Shown here: piece after piece, positions 50,219 to 58,072 of the stretch
Position numbering within the stretch: the stretch's first letter is position 1
Layout of the letters: every line of letters starts with the position of its first letter
Source of the DNA: RYN-230 sp963834705
Lineage (GTDB): Bacteria; Actinomycetota; Actinomycetes; Streptosporangiales; Streptosporangiaceae
Assembly: GCA_963834705.1 (NCBI GenBank)
Contig: CAWICV010000012.1
Coordinates: 186,001 to 250,000, forward strand
DNA length: 64,000 bases
Direction: 5' to 3'
Notes under the pieces: generated by a model
Told to the model about the DNA's origin: nothing
Databases searched by the model: none
What the model saw: only the letters and a program-made list of their open reading frames with translations
Position numbers and translations under genes: made by a program

Positions 50219-51451
50219 CTACGGGATGGACAGCGTGTCCGGGTAAGCCTGCTCCGGGAACGGCAGCGCGATCGGGTCGGTGGACAGCTTGCTGCGGCCC
50301 TGCTCGTCGAACCGGTCCAGGCCAAGCCCAGCCGTGTCCACCACGTCGGAGAAGCCGGTCAGCACCAGGTCGGCCACGGTCCGGGCGACGCCGGGGCCGC
50401 ACATCATGCCGTGCCCCGCCGCGGTGGCCACGAACACACCGGGCAGCGCGCTCCCGTCCGGGGTGAGCGCCGGGCCGGCGATCGGCAGGTGGTCCGGGGT
50501 GTACTCGATGGTGGCCGCCCACACCCGGCGCAGCCCGAGCCCGGCGGTCACCGGCACCAGCACGTTCAGCCGGGACCGCATCCGGGCCAGGTAGGACTCG
50601 TCCACCGGCTGGCCCCAGCCGGGCGGCTCTTCCGGGTTGCTCATCCCGAACAGCAGGCCGCCTTCCTCGGGCCGCCAGTACAGGCCGGAGGGCAGGTCGA
50701 AGACCATCGGCACCCGGGACGGGTGCAGGTCCGGATGCGGCTCGGTCACCGCGACCTGGTGCCGGGCGCCACCGACCGGGATGCGCAGCCCAGCCAGCCG
50801 GCCGACCTCGGCCAGCTTGGGGCCGCCGGTCAGCACCACCGAGCCGGCCGTGACCGGGCCCGCACTGGTCTGCACGCCGGTGACCCGGTCGCCGTCGCGG
50901 AGCAGCCCGTGGAACCGGACCCGCTCGCGCACGTCCACTCCGCTGCTGGCCAGCGCCACCGTGTAGGCGGTCACGTTCCGCGGCGGGGGCAGATAGCCGT
51001 CGGCCGCGTAGTACGTGCCGCCCAGCGTCTGGCCGGGGGCCAGCGTAGGGTTGCGCTCGTCCACCTCGTCCGGGCTGAGCCACTCCACGTCGAGGCCGAG
51101 CGAGTTCTGCATGGCCATCCGCTGCTGGGCCACCGGGACCTCGGCCTCGGTGAAACAGGGCAGCAGGTAGCCCTGCGGGGTGAACCCGGAGTCGATGCCG
51201 AGCTCATCACGCTGCCGCAGGTAGAACCGCTGGGTCCAGTGCGCGAGCCGGATTGCCTCGGCGGTGCCGCCCTGGGCCCGGACCACGCCGGCCGCCCGGC
51301 TGCTCGCGCCCTGGCCGAGGATGCCCTTCTCGATCAGGGTGACCCGGAGGCCGTTCCGGCGCAGGAAGTAGGCGCACCAGGCGCCGACCGTCCCGCCGCC
51401 CACGACGACGACGTCCGCGGCGGGTGGCTGGCCAGTGGAGGGCATTGGCAC
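50219..51451 (-). CDS. DAO-type FAD-dependent amine/amino acid oxidase
   Basis: The 410-residue protein has the FAD motif DVVVVGGGTVGAWCAYFLRR (about 13-32), EKGILGQGASSRAAG, and a C-terminal THIEYTPDHLPIAGP-like ATIEYTPDHLPIAG plus ATAAGHGMMCGPGVA. It belongs to the glycine/sarcosine/dimethylglycine oxidase family, which oxidises C-N bonds of amino acids and N-methyl amines. Start is GTG 51451 or ATG 51445; no ribosome site is visible and operator site 4 lies 17 bp upstream, so the transcript may be leaderless. First gene of an operon with the cupin and copy 2 of the PYROXD2-type gene. Confidence 0.9.
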   Translation of the reverse strand: MPMPSTGQPPAADVVVVGGGTVGAWCAYFLRRNGLRVTLIEKGILGQGASSRAAGVVRAQGGTAEAIRLAHWTQRFYLRQRDELGIDSGFTPQGYLLPCFTEAEVPVAQQRMAMQNSLGLDVEWLSPDEVDERNPTLAPGQTLGGTYYAADGYLPPPRNVTAYTVALASSGVDVRERVRFHGLLRDGDRVTGVQTSAGPVTAGSVVLTGGPKLAEVGRLAGLRIPVGGARHQVAVTEPHPDLHPSRVPMVFDLPSGLYWRPEEGGLLFGMSNPEEPPGWGQPVDESYLARMRSRLNVLVPVTAGLGLRRVWAATIEYTPDHLPIAGPALTPDGSALPGVFVATAAGHGMMCGPGVARTVADLVLTGFSDVVDTAGLGLDRFDEQGRSKLSTDPIALPFPEQAYPDTLSIP

Positions 51452-51467
51452 GAGACCGATTCTTGCC

Positions 51468-51487
51468 TAAACTGAACATTCAGTCAA
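51468..51487. promoter_or_regulatory. shared 20-bp palindromic operator, site 4
   Basis: TAAACTGAACATTCAGTCAA lies between the divergent oxidase (start 51451) and acyl-CoA dehydrogenase (start 51550) genes and can control both. Confidence 0.87.
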
Positions 51488-51549
51488 GGTCGGTAGGTGC
51501 CGGTGAAGGCGGCGCGGTCGTGCGCCCTGGCCAGCCAAAGGAGTGCAGC

Positions 51550-52728
51550 GTGTACGGGTTGTCGGACGAGGACCTGGCCATCCAGACGCGGGCCCGCACG
51601 TTCGCGGACGAGCTGATCCCGTTCGAGGTCACGGCCGAGATGGAGGCCGGCGAACTGCCGGCCGACGTGACCGCCGGGCACGCCAAGCGGGCTCGCGAGC
51701 TCGGCCTTTCCGCCACCAACATGCCCCGGGAACTCGGCGGCGGCGGGTGCAGCATGCTCCAGGTGGTGCTGGTCCAGGAGCAGATGGGCCGGGTGACGAA
51801 CGCGCTCGGCTGGGTGGCTGCCACGCCGCCCTCCTGGCTGCCGCCCATCGCTACCCCGTACCAGATCGAGCAGTTCATCCGGCCGGCTGTCGCGGGCGAG
51901 CGCGAGGAGTGCTACGCGATCACCGAGGAAGGGGCCGGCTCGGACGTGGCCGGCCTGCGGGCAACGGCCCGCCGGGTGCCGGGCGATGGGGGGGACCAGT
52001 ATGTGCTGAACGGCGTGAAGTGGCACGTGACGTCGTACAACACGGCGGACTTCGCGTTCTTCCAGGGCGTGCTGGCCGACGGGCCGCACGCCGGGGAGCA
52101 CGCCATGTTCCTGGTCAACCTGCCCAGCCCGGGAGTGACCGTGCTGCGCAACCCGGCCTACTCGCACACGATCAGCCATCATCATCCGATCGTCGAGTTC
52201 GCCGACGTCCGGGTGCCGGCCAGCCACCTGATCGGCGCGGAAGGCGACGGGATGACGTTCGCCTACGAGTGGTTCCGCTTCGAGCGGCTGATGGTGGCGG
52301 CCCGCTGCCTGGGCGCGGCCGAGCGGCTGACCAGCGAGATGACCACGTTCGCCACGGAGCGGCAGGTGTCCGGCCGGCCGATCAGCGAGTTCGGCACCGT
52401 GGCCGCGATGCTGGCCGACAGCCTGACCGAACTGTTCGCGGCCCGCTCCCTGGTCTACGAGACGGCGCGCGGCATCGACCGCGGCAACGATGTCAAGATC
52501 GCCCACGCGCAGTGCTCAATGGCCAAGCTGTACGCCTCCGAGATGGCCGGCCGGGTGGCTGACCGCGCCGTGCAGGTCTTCGCCGGCCGCGGCTACATGC
52601 GCGAGAACGTGGCCGAGCGCTTCTACCGGGAACTGCGCGTCGAGCGGATCTGGGAAGGCACCAGCGAGGTCCAGCGGGCCATCATCGCGGCGCAGATGAC
52701 CAAGCGCGGCCCAGCCGCCCTGGCCTGA
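51550..52728 (+). CDS. acyl-CoA dehydrogenase
   Basis: The 392-residue flavoenzyme has AITEEGAGSDVAGLRATA (FAD contact), WHVTSYNTADFAFF, RFERLMVAARCLGAAERL, FAGRGYMRENVAERFYRE and the catalytic glutamate in IWEGTSEVQRAI. It introduces a double bond into an acyl-CoA and passes electrons to ETF. GTG 51550 follows AAAGGAG. In the island it follows operator site 4. Together with the ADP-forming CoA ligase it implies a CoA-bound intermediate. The acyl group is unknown. Confidence 0.92.
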   Translation: MYGLSDEDLAIQTRARTFADELIPFEVTAEMEAGELPADVTAGHAKRARELGLSATNMPRELGGGGCSMLQVVLVQEQMGRVTNALGWVAATPPSWLPPIATPYQIEQFIRPAVAGEREECYAITEEGAGSDVAGLRATARRVPGDGGDQYVLNGVKWHVTSYNTADFAFFQGVLADGPHAGEHAMFLVNLPSPGVTVLRNPAYSHTISHHHPIVEFADVRVPASHLIGAEGDGMTFAYEWFRFERLMVAARCLGAAERLTSEMTTFATERQVSGRPISEFGTVAAMLADSLTELFAARSLVYETARGIDRGNDVKIAHAQCSMAKLYASEMAGRVADRAVQVFAGRGYMRENVAERFYRELRVERIWEGTSEVQRAIIAAQMTKRGPAALA

Positions 52729-52832
52729 CCGGGCAGGTAGCGCACAGCGCGTCAGCGCGGTGACTTTGCGGTCACCGGTGACCACTCTGACCGCACTGAT
52801 GGCAAATCCCTGCGTCCGCACCGCTTGACTTT

Positions 52833-52848
52833 ACACGATTAGTCGTGT
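52833..52848. promoter_or_regulatory. palindrome in the PadR-MFS promoter
   Basis: ACACGATTAGTCGTGT (6-bp arms, 4-bp gap) follows TTGACT (52825-52830), a good -35 box, and precedes the PadR start at 52861. It is placed to let PadR repress its own operon. Confidence 0.65.
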
Positions 52849-52860
52849 GAGAGTAATCGC

Positions 52861-53472
52861 GTGTCATCAATTCGGGTGTTCATCCTCGGCACGCTCGCCC
52901 AGAGCGGGCCACTGCATGGTCATCAGATCCGCCAGCAGGCCCAGGCGGATCATGCCGAGCTGTGGGCCGACGTGCACGTCGGATCGCTGTACGGCGCGTT
53001 GAAACGGCTGGCCAACGAGGGCCTGGTCCGGGAGGTGCGCACGGAACGAGTCGGAAACCGGCCGGAACGGACCGTCTACGAGATCACCACGGACGGACGG
53101 CGGGCCCTGTCCGTGCTGCGCGAGCAGGCGCTGCGCCAGCTCGACCACCACAACGACCCGTTCGACCTGGCCCTCACCCAGTCCCGGGACCTGCCCGAGG
53201 AGGTCCTGACCCAGATCGCCGAGAACCGGCTGGCCGGGCTGCGGGTGGCCGGGTCCTCGATGCGGCACCGGGCGGAGACCGCCGACATCTACCTCAACGA
53301 ATCGGAGCGGATGGTGCTGCGGCACCAGATCGAGCGGGTGACCGCGGAGATCCGCTGGCACGAGGAGCTGATCGCGCGCATGCCCAAGATCGCCGCGGAC
53401 TTCCGCGAGGGAGTGGGTGGGCCGCACTTCGGCGAGCCGGGTCACCCGAGCCGGCCCAGGGAGCAGACGTGA
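52861..53472 (+). CDS. PadR-family regulator of the adjacent MFS exporter
   Basis: The 203-residue protein has the PadR winged helix (VFILGTLAQSGPLHGHQIR, DVHVGSLYGALKRLANEGLV, ERTVYEITTDGRRALSVL) and a longer C-terminal helical domain, the PadR-s2 type, for dimerisation. GTG 52861 is the start. The stop overlaps the GTG of the MFS gene (GTGA). This pair looks like a self-contained drug-resistance cassette inside the catabolic island. Confidence 0.92.
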   Translation: MSSIRVFILGTLAQSGPLHGHQIRQQAQADHAELWADVHVGSLYGALKRLANEGLVREVRTERVGNRPERTVYEITTDGRRALSVLREQALRQLDHHNDPFDLALTQSRDLPEEVLTQIAENRLAGLRVAGSSMRHRAETADIYLNESERMVLRHQIERVTAEIRWHEELIARMPKIAADFREGVGGPHFGEPGHPSRPREQT

Positions 53473-54941
53473 GCACGAGCACCGGCCCGGACCGGGCCAC
53501 CACTACCGGCAGCGGCACCGCCGCGCCCGCCGGGGGCGGCTGGCGAGCCGTCTCGATCGTGCTGGTCGGCGCGTTCATGGCCCTGCTCGACACCACGATC
53601 GTGAACGTCGCGCTGCCGTCCATCCGGACCGGCCTGCACGCTTCGTCGGCCAGCCTGGAATGGATCGTGGCCGGCTACGCGCTGGCCTACGGCCTGGCCC
53701 TGGTCCCGGCCGGCCGGGCCGGCGACCGGTTCGGGCACAAGTGGATGTTCCTCATCGGGCTGACCGTGTTCACGCTGGCCAGCGTGGCCTGCGGGGTGTC
53801 GCAGGGAGCCGGCCAGATCGTCGCGGCCCGGATCGTGGCGGGCTTCGGCGCCGGCCTGTTCTATCCCGCCATCTCGGCCACCATCCAGCTGTCGTTCACC
53901 GGCCCGGCGCGGTCCAGGGCGTTCAGCATGCTGGGGGCCACGATCGGGGTGTCCACCGCGCTCGGGCCGCTGCTCGGCGGCTTGATCATCGCGGGCGCCG
54001 GGGCGCACGACGGGTGGCGCTGGGTGTTCCTGGTCAACCTGTTCATCGGCGCGGTCACCATACCGCTGGCCGCCTGGCTGCTGCCGCGCTCGCCGGCCCG
54101 GGCCCGGCGCGGCTTCGACCCGGCCGGGCTCGGCCTGTTCACCGCCGCGCTGCTGCTGCTGCTCATCCCGCTGGTCGAAGGCGAGCAGGTGGGCTGGCCG
54201 GCCTGGTGCTGGGCCTGCCTGGGCGGCAGCGTGGTGGCGCTCGCGCTGCTCGGCTTCTGGGAGGTGGCCGTGGACCGGCGCGGTGGCGATGCGCTGCTCA
54301 AACCGGGGCTGCTCCGGCAGATGTCGTTCTCGGCCGGGGCCATCTTCGCGGTGGTCTACTTCGCCGGGTTCGCCAGCGTGTTCTTCACCCTGTCCATCCT
54401 GTGGCAGGAGGGCCTCGGGCACAGCGCGCTGATCGCCGGGCTGGTCCTCGCCCCGTTCTCGGTGGGCAGCCTGGTCGCCTCGGCCCTGAGCGACAAGCTG
54501 TCCGCCCGGCTCGGCCGGATGGTCCTGGTCACCGGCTGCCTCCTGGTGATCATCGGCCTGGGCTGCACCGCCCTGGTGGTGCACCTCACCTCCCCCGCGG
54601 CCAGCGGCTGGTACCTGGTCGCCCCGCTGCTGGTGGCCGGCCTGGGCAACGGCATGACGATCGCGCCGAACCAGGACTTCGTACTGGCCACGGTGTCCCG
54701 CACCGAGGCGGGCACGGCCAGCGGCATCCTGGGCACCGCGCAGCGGATCGGCACCGCGCTGGGCATCGCGGTGATCGGCACCGTGCTGTTCGGCAGCCTG
54801 CACGTACACCCCGGGCCCAACGCGGTGGCCGTGGCATTCAGCCACAGCGCCCAGCTAGCGCTGCTGGCCAACATCGGGTTCGTCACGGCGGCCCTGGTGC
54901 TGGTGCTGGCCCTGCCGCGGCGTATCCCCGGACACGGCTGA
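53469..54941 (+). CDS. MFS drug-efflux transporter (EmrB/QacA type, 14 spans)
   Basis: The 490-residue protein has the DHA2-family motifs: motif D1-like LDTTIVNVALPSI (about 39-51), motif A GRAGDRFGHKWMF (about 79-91), and motif C-like GATIGVSTALGPLLGGLI. Fourteen spans are predicted. It exports cationic or hydrophobic compounds by proton antiport. The GTG start overlaps the PadR stop. Substrate unknown; a product or toxic analogue of the neighbouring pathway is possible. Confidence 0.93.
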   Translation: MSTSTGPDRATTTGSGTAAPAGGGWRAVSIVLVGAFMALLDTTIVNVALPSIRTGLHASSASLEWIVAGYALAYGLALVPAGRAGDRFGHKWMFLIGLTVFTLASVACGVSQGAGQIVAARIVAGFGAGLFYPAISATIQLSFTGPARSRAFSMLGATIGVSTALGPLLGGLIIAGAGAHDGWRWVFLVNLFIGAVTIPLAAWLLPRSPARARRGFDPAGLGLFTAALLLLLIPLVEGEQVGWPAWCWACLGGSVVALALLGFWEVAVDRRGGDALLKPGLLRQMSFSAGAIFAVVYFAGFASVFFTLSILWQEGLGHSALIAGLVLAPFSVGSLVASALSDKLSARLGRMVLVTGCLLVIIGLGCTALVVHLTSPAASGWYLVAPLLVAGLGNGMTIAPNQDFVLATVSRTEAGTASGILGTAQRIGTALGIAVIGTVLFGSLHVHPGPNAVAVAFSHSAQLALLANIGFVTAALVLVLALPRRIPGHG

Positions 54942-54964
54942 CCCGGGCCGAGTGCCGCCCTGGC

Positions 54965-56257
54965 CTACCGGGCCCCGGCCGGCTGCGGCTGGTAAGCGCC
55001 CGGGCTGCCCGGGTTCCAGGCCCGCTCGCCCAGGTAGCCACGGGCCACCATGGTGACGAACTGGTAGACGGCGTCCTCCTCGGCGGACAGCGGCCCGGGG
55101 ATGGCCTGTGGCGAGGACAGCCCGCGCTGGACCGACTCGCAGGCGTGCCAGTCCTGCTGGTTGGTGATGTCCCAGAAGTCCACCGCGTAGCCGGGGTCGA
55201 AGTCCGCCGCCTGCGCCGCCTCCGGGGCGAACGCCCAGGTGCACTCGATCCGGGTGCGGCCTGCGGCCAGCGGCGTCAGCCGGTGCGTCATCACATAATC
55301 CGGGTGCAAGCTGAGCAGCACGTTCGGCCACAGCTGGACGTAGATGACCGTCCGTAGCCCCTGCTCGTCCAGATTGCGCAACGCCACTCCCCCGCTGGTG
55401 CCGTCGAGCGACATCGTGGCCATCCCGTCGCGCAGATCCATCCAGCCGCCGACCCAGGTACCGGGAGCCGAGTAGTTCTCACCGCTCTTGGGCGGGCTGA
55501 CCTTGCACAGTTCGGGGTGAATCTGCGGGCAGTGGTAGCACTCGTGGTAGTTCTCGGTGAGCACTTTCCAGTTGGCCGCGACCTCGTAATCGTGCTGGCC
55601 GCGGACCACCAGCCGCTCCACCTCGTACCCGGCGATCACTTCGTCCAGCGTGCCGAGGGAGTCGGTCAGCGGCCCAGCCTGGCCGGAGCCGTCCACGAAC
55701 ACCAGCCCGTGCCATTCCTGCACCGGGAGTTCGGCGAGTCCCCACTGGCTGGCGTCGAAGCCCGGCTTGTTCTTGAAGCCGGCCGCCGCACGCAGGTTCC
55801 CGGCCAGCCCGTAGGTCCACGAGTGGTACGGGCAGATGATTACTTTCTGCTGGCTGGCCGCGCCGCAGGGCAGCAGTTCGTGGCCGCGGTGCCGGCAGAA
55901 GTTGGCGAACCCGCGGAGCACTCCGTCGTCGCCGCGGACGATCAGCACACTGCCCGGGCCGACCTTCTCGGCGCGCATGTCGCCGGGTTCCGGGGTCTGC
56001 GCGCTGCGCCCCGCGCACATCCAGCCGCCGCCGAAGAAGTGCCGCTGCTCCCAGGCGAACACGTCCTCGTTCACGTACGCGGCCGGGGGCAGCATCCTGC
56101 TCTGGCCGAACGGGCGGAGCGCCTCGCGGATCCCGGCCAGATCCAGCGGGGCAGGCGGGTATCCAGGACGGGTGGCCGCCGGGGCGGTAGCCGTGGCCGG
56201 GGTGGCCGTGGGCGCGGTGGTCGTGGGCGCGGTGGTGCGAAAATCTTGACTGACCAT
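54965..56257 (-). CDS. Rieske non-heme iron oxygenase, alpha subunit (GbcA/CntA-like)
   Basis: The 430-residue protein has a Rieske cluster site FCRHRGHELL and ICPYHSWTYGL (about 143-172) and a catalytic domain with the mononuclear iron site ENYHECYHCPQIHPEL and DFWDITNQQDW. The residue bridging the two centres reads Glu (ENYHE) rather than the Asp of aromatic dioxygenases, as in carnitine- and betaine-type oxygenases. That favours N-demethylation or C-N cleavage of a quaternary amine. No reductase gene is in the island. The first 35 residues are Thr/Ala/Pro-rich. ATG 56257 lies inside operator site 5, so the RNA is probably leaderless, or the true start is further in. Confidence 0.88.
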   Translation of the reverse strand: MVSQDFRTTAPTTTAPTATPATATAPAATRPGYPPAPLDLAGIREALRPFGQSRMLPPAAYVNEDVFAWEQRHFFGGGWMCAGRSAQTPEPGDMRAEKVGPGSVLIVRGDDGVLRGFANFCRHRGHELLPCGAASQQKVIICPYHSWTYGLAGNLRAAAGFKNKPGFDASQWGLAELPVQEWHGLVFVDGSGQAGPLTDSLGTLDEVIAGYEVERLVVRGQHDYEVAANWKVLTENYHECYHCPQIHPELCKVSPPKSGENYSAPGTWVGGWMDLRDGMATMSLDGTSGGVALRNLDEQGLRTVIYVQLWPNVLLSLHPDYVMTHRLTPLAAGRTRIECTWAFAPEAAQAADFDPGYAVDFWDITNQQDWHACESVQRGLSSPQAIPGPLSAEEDAVYQFVTMVARGYLGERAWNPGSPGAYQPQPAGAR

Positions 56258-56265
56258 ACAGTCAA
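56246..56265. promoter_or_regulatory. shared 20-bp palindromic operator, site 5
   Basis: TTGACTGACCATACAGTCAA overlaps the ATG (56257-56255) of the Rieske gene. The arms TTGACTG/CAGTCAA are perfect and the centre is variant. Binding here would block a leaderless transcript directly. Confidence 0.8.
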
Positions 56266-56305
56266 GGATAGGCAGCCGGTTCCGGCGTGTCCAGACCGGC
56301 GTCGC

Positions 56306-56897
56306 TCAGTCGCGATTGCGGCTCGAACCGAACCGCAGGTAGACGGTGAGCGCCCCGATGAAGATGGCCACCCCCGCGCCCAGGTACAGCACGTCGAGTT
56401 CGTTTTCCTGGAACTCCAGCAGGACGTCGGCGAAGGTCACCGCCGTGACCAGGACGATCATGGAGATGACCCGGCCCTTGAGGTCGTCCAGGTCGGCCAT
56501 CTCCAGCCAGGCCGGCAGCGGCAGCGGCCGCCGCCCGCCCGCCGCGCCCAGCTTTGGACACGAACAGCTCATAGAAACCGAACGCGGCGATCATCAGCGT
56601 GGCGCCGATCAGGTACAGGTCGATCTCGGTGAGGAACAGCCGCAGGTTGTGCACCGCGAACGGCTCGCTGGCGATGTCCGACACGAAATGGATCACAACC
56701 ACGGTGCCGTAGACGAACGCGCCGAACGCGGACAGCAACAGGACGACGACCGGGAGCAGAACGGTCAACTGGGCCAGCGCGAGCCCATGCTCGAAGCCAC
56801 GCTGCAGCCGGCCGCCATCTGACCGGTCCCGGCTGGACCCCGGCCCAGCGCCCGGTTCGGCTGATCCCGGCTCAGTCACATGGACATACTTCCCCAT
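56306..56897 (-). pseudogene. YqhA/UPF0114-family membrane protein with a one-base frameshift
   Basis: From ATG 56897 the frame encodes a Ser/Gly-rich start, then TVLLPVVVLLLSAFGAFVYG, EIDLYLIGATLMIAAFGFYELFVSK, the typical UPF0114 spans. At the AAA of TCCAAAGCT (plus strand TTT 56553-56555) one extra base shifts the frame. In the right frame the gene goes on with LPAWLEMADLDDLKGRVISM, the family motif, and ends FGSSRNRD at 56306. Either this is a real loss or a sequencing error. The family has no firm function; about four spans. Confidence 0.75.
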
Positions 56898-56958
56898 CGG
56901 CCGGCACCGGCACCGGCCGGACCGCCTTTACCGGGGGTTTGCCTTATCCTCGCTATAC

Positions 56959-57282
56959 ATGACAGGCCGGAACCCGGGCCACTACGGTCAGTCGCTCAGC
57001 CCACGCGGTAAGTGGGTGCTAGGCATGATCGGCGTCGTCCTGGTGGCCGTGCTGGCCGGCCTGGCCGTGTGGTCGGTGGCCGGCCAGAGCAGCTACGGCC
57101 CGTCCCGGGACGGCTGCGTCAACCTGACCGTGGTCAGCTCCACCGGCGGCGCGGTGAGCCACACCTGCGGGGCCAGGGCCCGAGCCATGTGCAAGAGCGC
57201 GTTCAGCCACAACGACAAGCTGTCCCGGCTCACCCGCCCCCAGTGCCGCCTGGCCGGCCTGGCCCCCGCCACCCAGCCCTAG
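56959..57282 (+). CDS. small membrane-anchored protein of unknown function
   Basis: The 107-residue protein has a basic N-terminus (SPRGKW), one span (VLGMIGVVLVAVLAGLAVWSVAG, about 18-40) and an outside domain with four cysteines (DGCVNL, HTCGARARAMCKSA, PQCRLA), likely paired. No family recognised. It has a strong codon bias and is followed by a palindromic repeat. Confidence 0.7.
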   Translation: MTGRNPGHYGQSLSPRGKWVLGMIGVVLVAVLAGLAVWSVAGQSSYGPSRDGCVNLTVVSSTGGAVSHTCGARARAMCKSAFSHNDKLSRLTRPQCRLAGLAPATQP

Positions 57283-57299
57283 CCCGCGCAAAACCGTTC

Positions 57300-57347
57300 G
57301 TGATCAAGCGATCAGTGTCGCTGTTACGACACCAGACGTTTGATCAC
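57300..57347. repeat. 48-bp imperfect palindrome, family copy 2
   Basis: The arms 57300-57320 and 57327-57347 keep GTGATCAA...GTGTCG and CGACACCA...TTGATCAC as in the element at 25703-25750, with five changed pairs in the middle and loop CTGTTA. As copy 1, it follows a gene end by less than 20 bp. Confidence 0.75.
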
Positions 57348-57505
57348 GAAGCATTATCAGGCGAGGGGCGCGGCCGGTCAGGTGCCGGTTCTGGCCAGCC
57401 GCACCGATACTGCGCGGCCCGCCGGCTGGGCGCGGCCACCGCCCGGGACAAGTACGGCCCATGGCGTCCGGCGACGGGTGGTCGCCGGGGCCATGGGCCG
57501 GTCAG

Positions 57506-57873
57506 TGGAGGTGGCGGGAATCGAACCCGCGTCCTTCAGTACATCACCAGGGCTTCTCCGAGCGCAGCCTGCGTCGCTTTTCTCGGCCCCGGCGGTCCTG
57601 CAGGCAGGCCGCCGACGGGCTCAGTCGCTGTTTAGTGTCCCGCTCGGCCCCGCGACCGGGCCGACCGGTGGATCCTCCTAGCTGATGCCAGACACCGGGC
57701 CGGAGGCGTTCCCGGGCTGACAACCCCTAACTCGCGTCAGGCCGCGAGGGCGAGGTGAGTGCGCTTAACATTGGCACTTATTGATGTGCGGTCACAGGAT
57801 TAACGAGGTTATGTCCGCCGTCCTCGGCTCGCTTCCCCTGGCTCAACCACTGAAGTCGAAGCCTGTCACCCCC
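57506..57873 (-). ncRNA. ssrA: transfer-messenger RNA (tmRNA)
   Basis: The 5' end GGGGGTGACAGGCTTCGACT (57873 downward) pairs with the 3' end CACCTCC-A (57512-57506), giving the acceptor stem; the T arm GGTTCGATTCCCGCC is present. The 3' CCA is not encoded (CTG follows). The tag reading frame at 57775-57737 gives ANVKRTHLALAA then TGA. The RNA rescues stalled ribosomes with SmpB, encoded 2.2 kb away on the same strand. Exact ends are inferred from pairing. Confidence 0.95.
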
Positions 57874-57978
57874 TGTTGAGTTGTCAACGTACCCAGCCGC
57901 CGCAGTGGCCTCGCCGATGACGCTACTGGACGGAACGCCTGCTGGCCAACCGGAATTCCGGCCCGGCAAACAAAAGAG

Positions 57979-58014
57979 GCCCGATGGCTGCCCGCGGAGC
58001 GGGCCCCATCGGGC
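57979..58014 (-). terminator. Rho-independent terminator of the smpB-PBP operon
   Basis: On the minus strand GCCCGATGG (58014-58006) pairs with CCATCGGGC (57987-57979), with an inner stem GCCCGC/GCGGGC, then CTCTTTTGTTT. It ends the transcript of the PBP-like gene before ssrA. Confidence 0.88.
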
Positions 58015-58072
58015 ATCTCACGTGGTGATGAGATACCCCCGTGGACGCTGGCGGTGGCCGCGGGCCTGGCCC

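Noticed and set aside
46472..51475. A very long open frame (over 1,600 codons) on the plus strand
   Set aside because: It runs in another frame over the CoA ligase and antisense over three real genes. Its composition is Arg/Gly/Pro-rich without motifs. In high-GC DNA such frames are shadows.
53417..55357. Long plus-strand open frame over the MFS and Rieske genes
   Set aside because: It is out of frame with the MFS gene and antisense to the Rieske gene, and has no family character.
57506..57560. A tRNA gene suggested by GGTTCGATTCCCGCC
   Set aside because: No anticodon arm fits; the segment is the 3' part of tmRNA, with the matching 5' end at 57873 and a tag frame between.
57340..57685. Short open frames over the ssrA region
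   Set aside because: They lie across the tmRNA gene and the palindromic repeat and have no ribosome site or domain.
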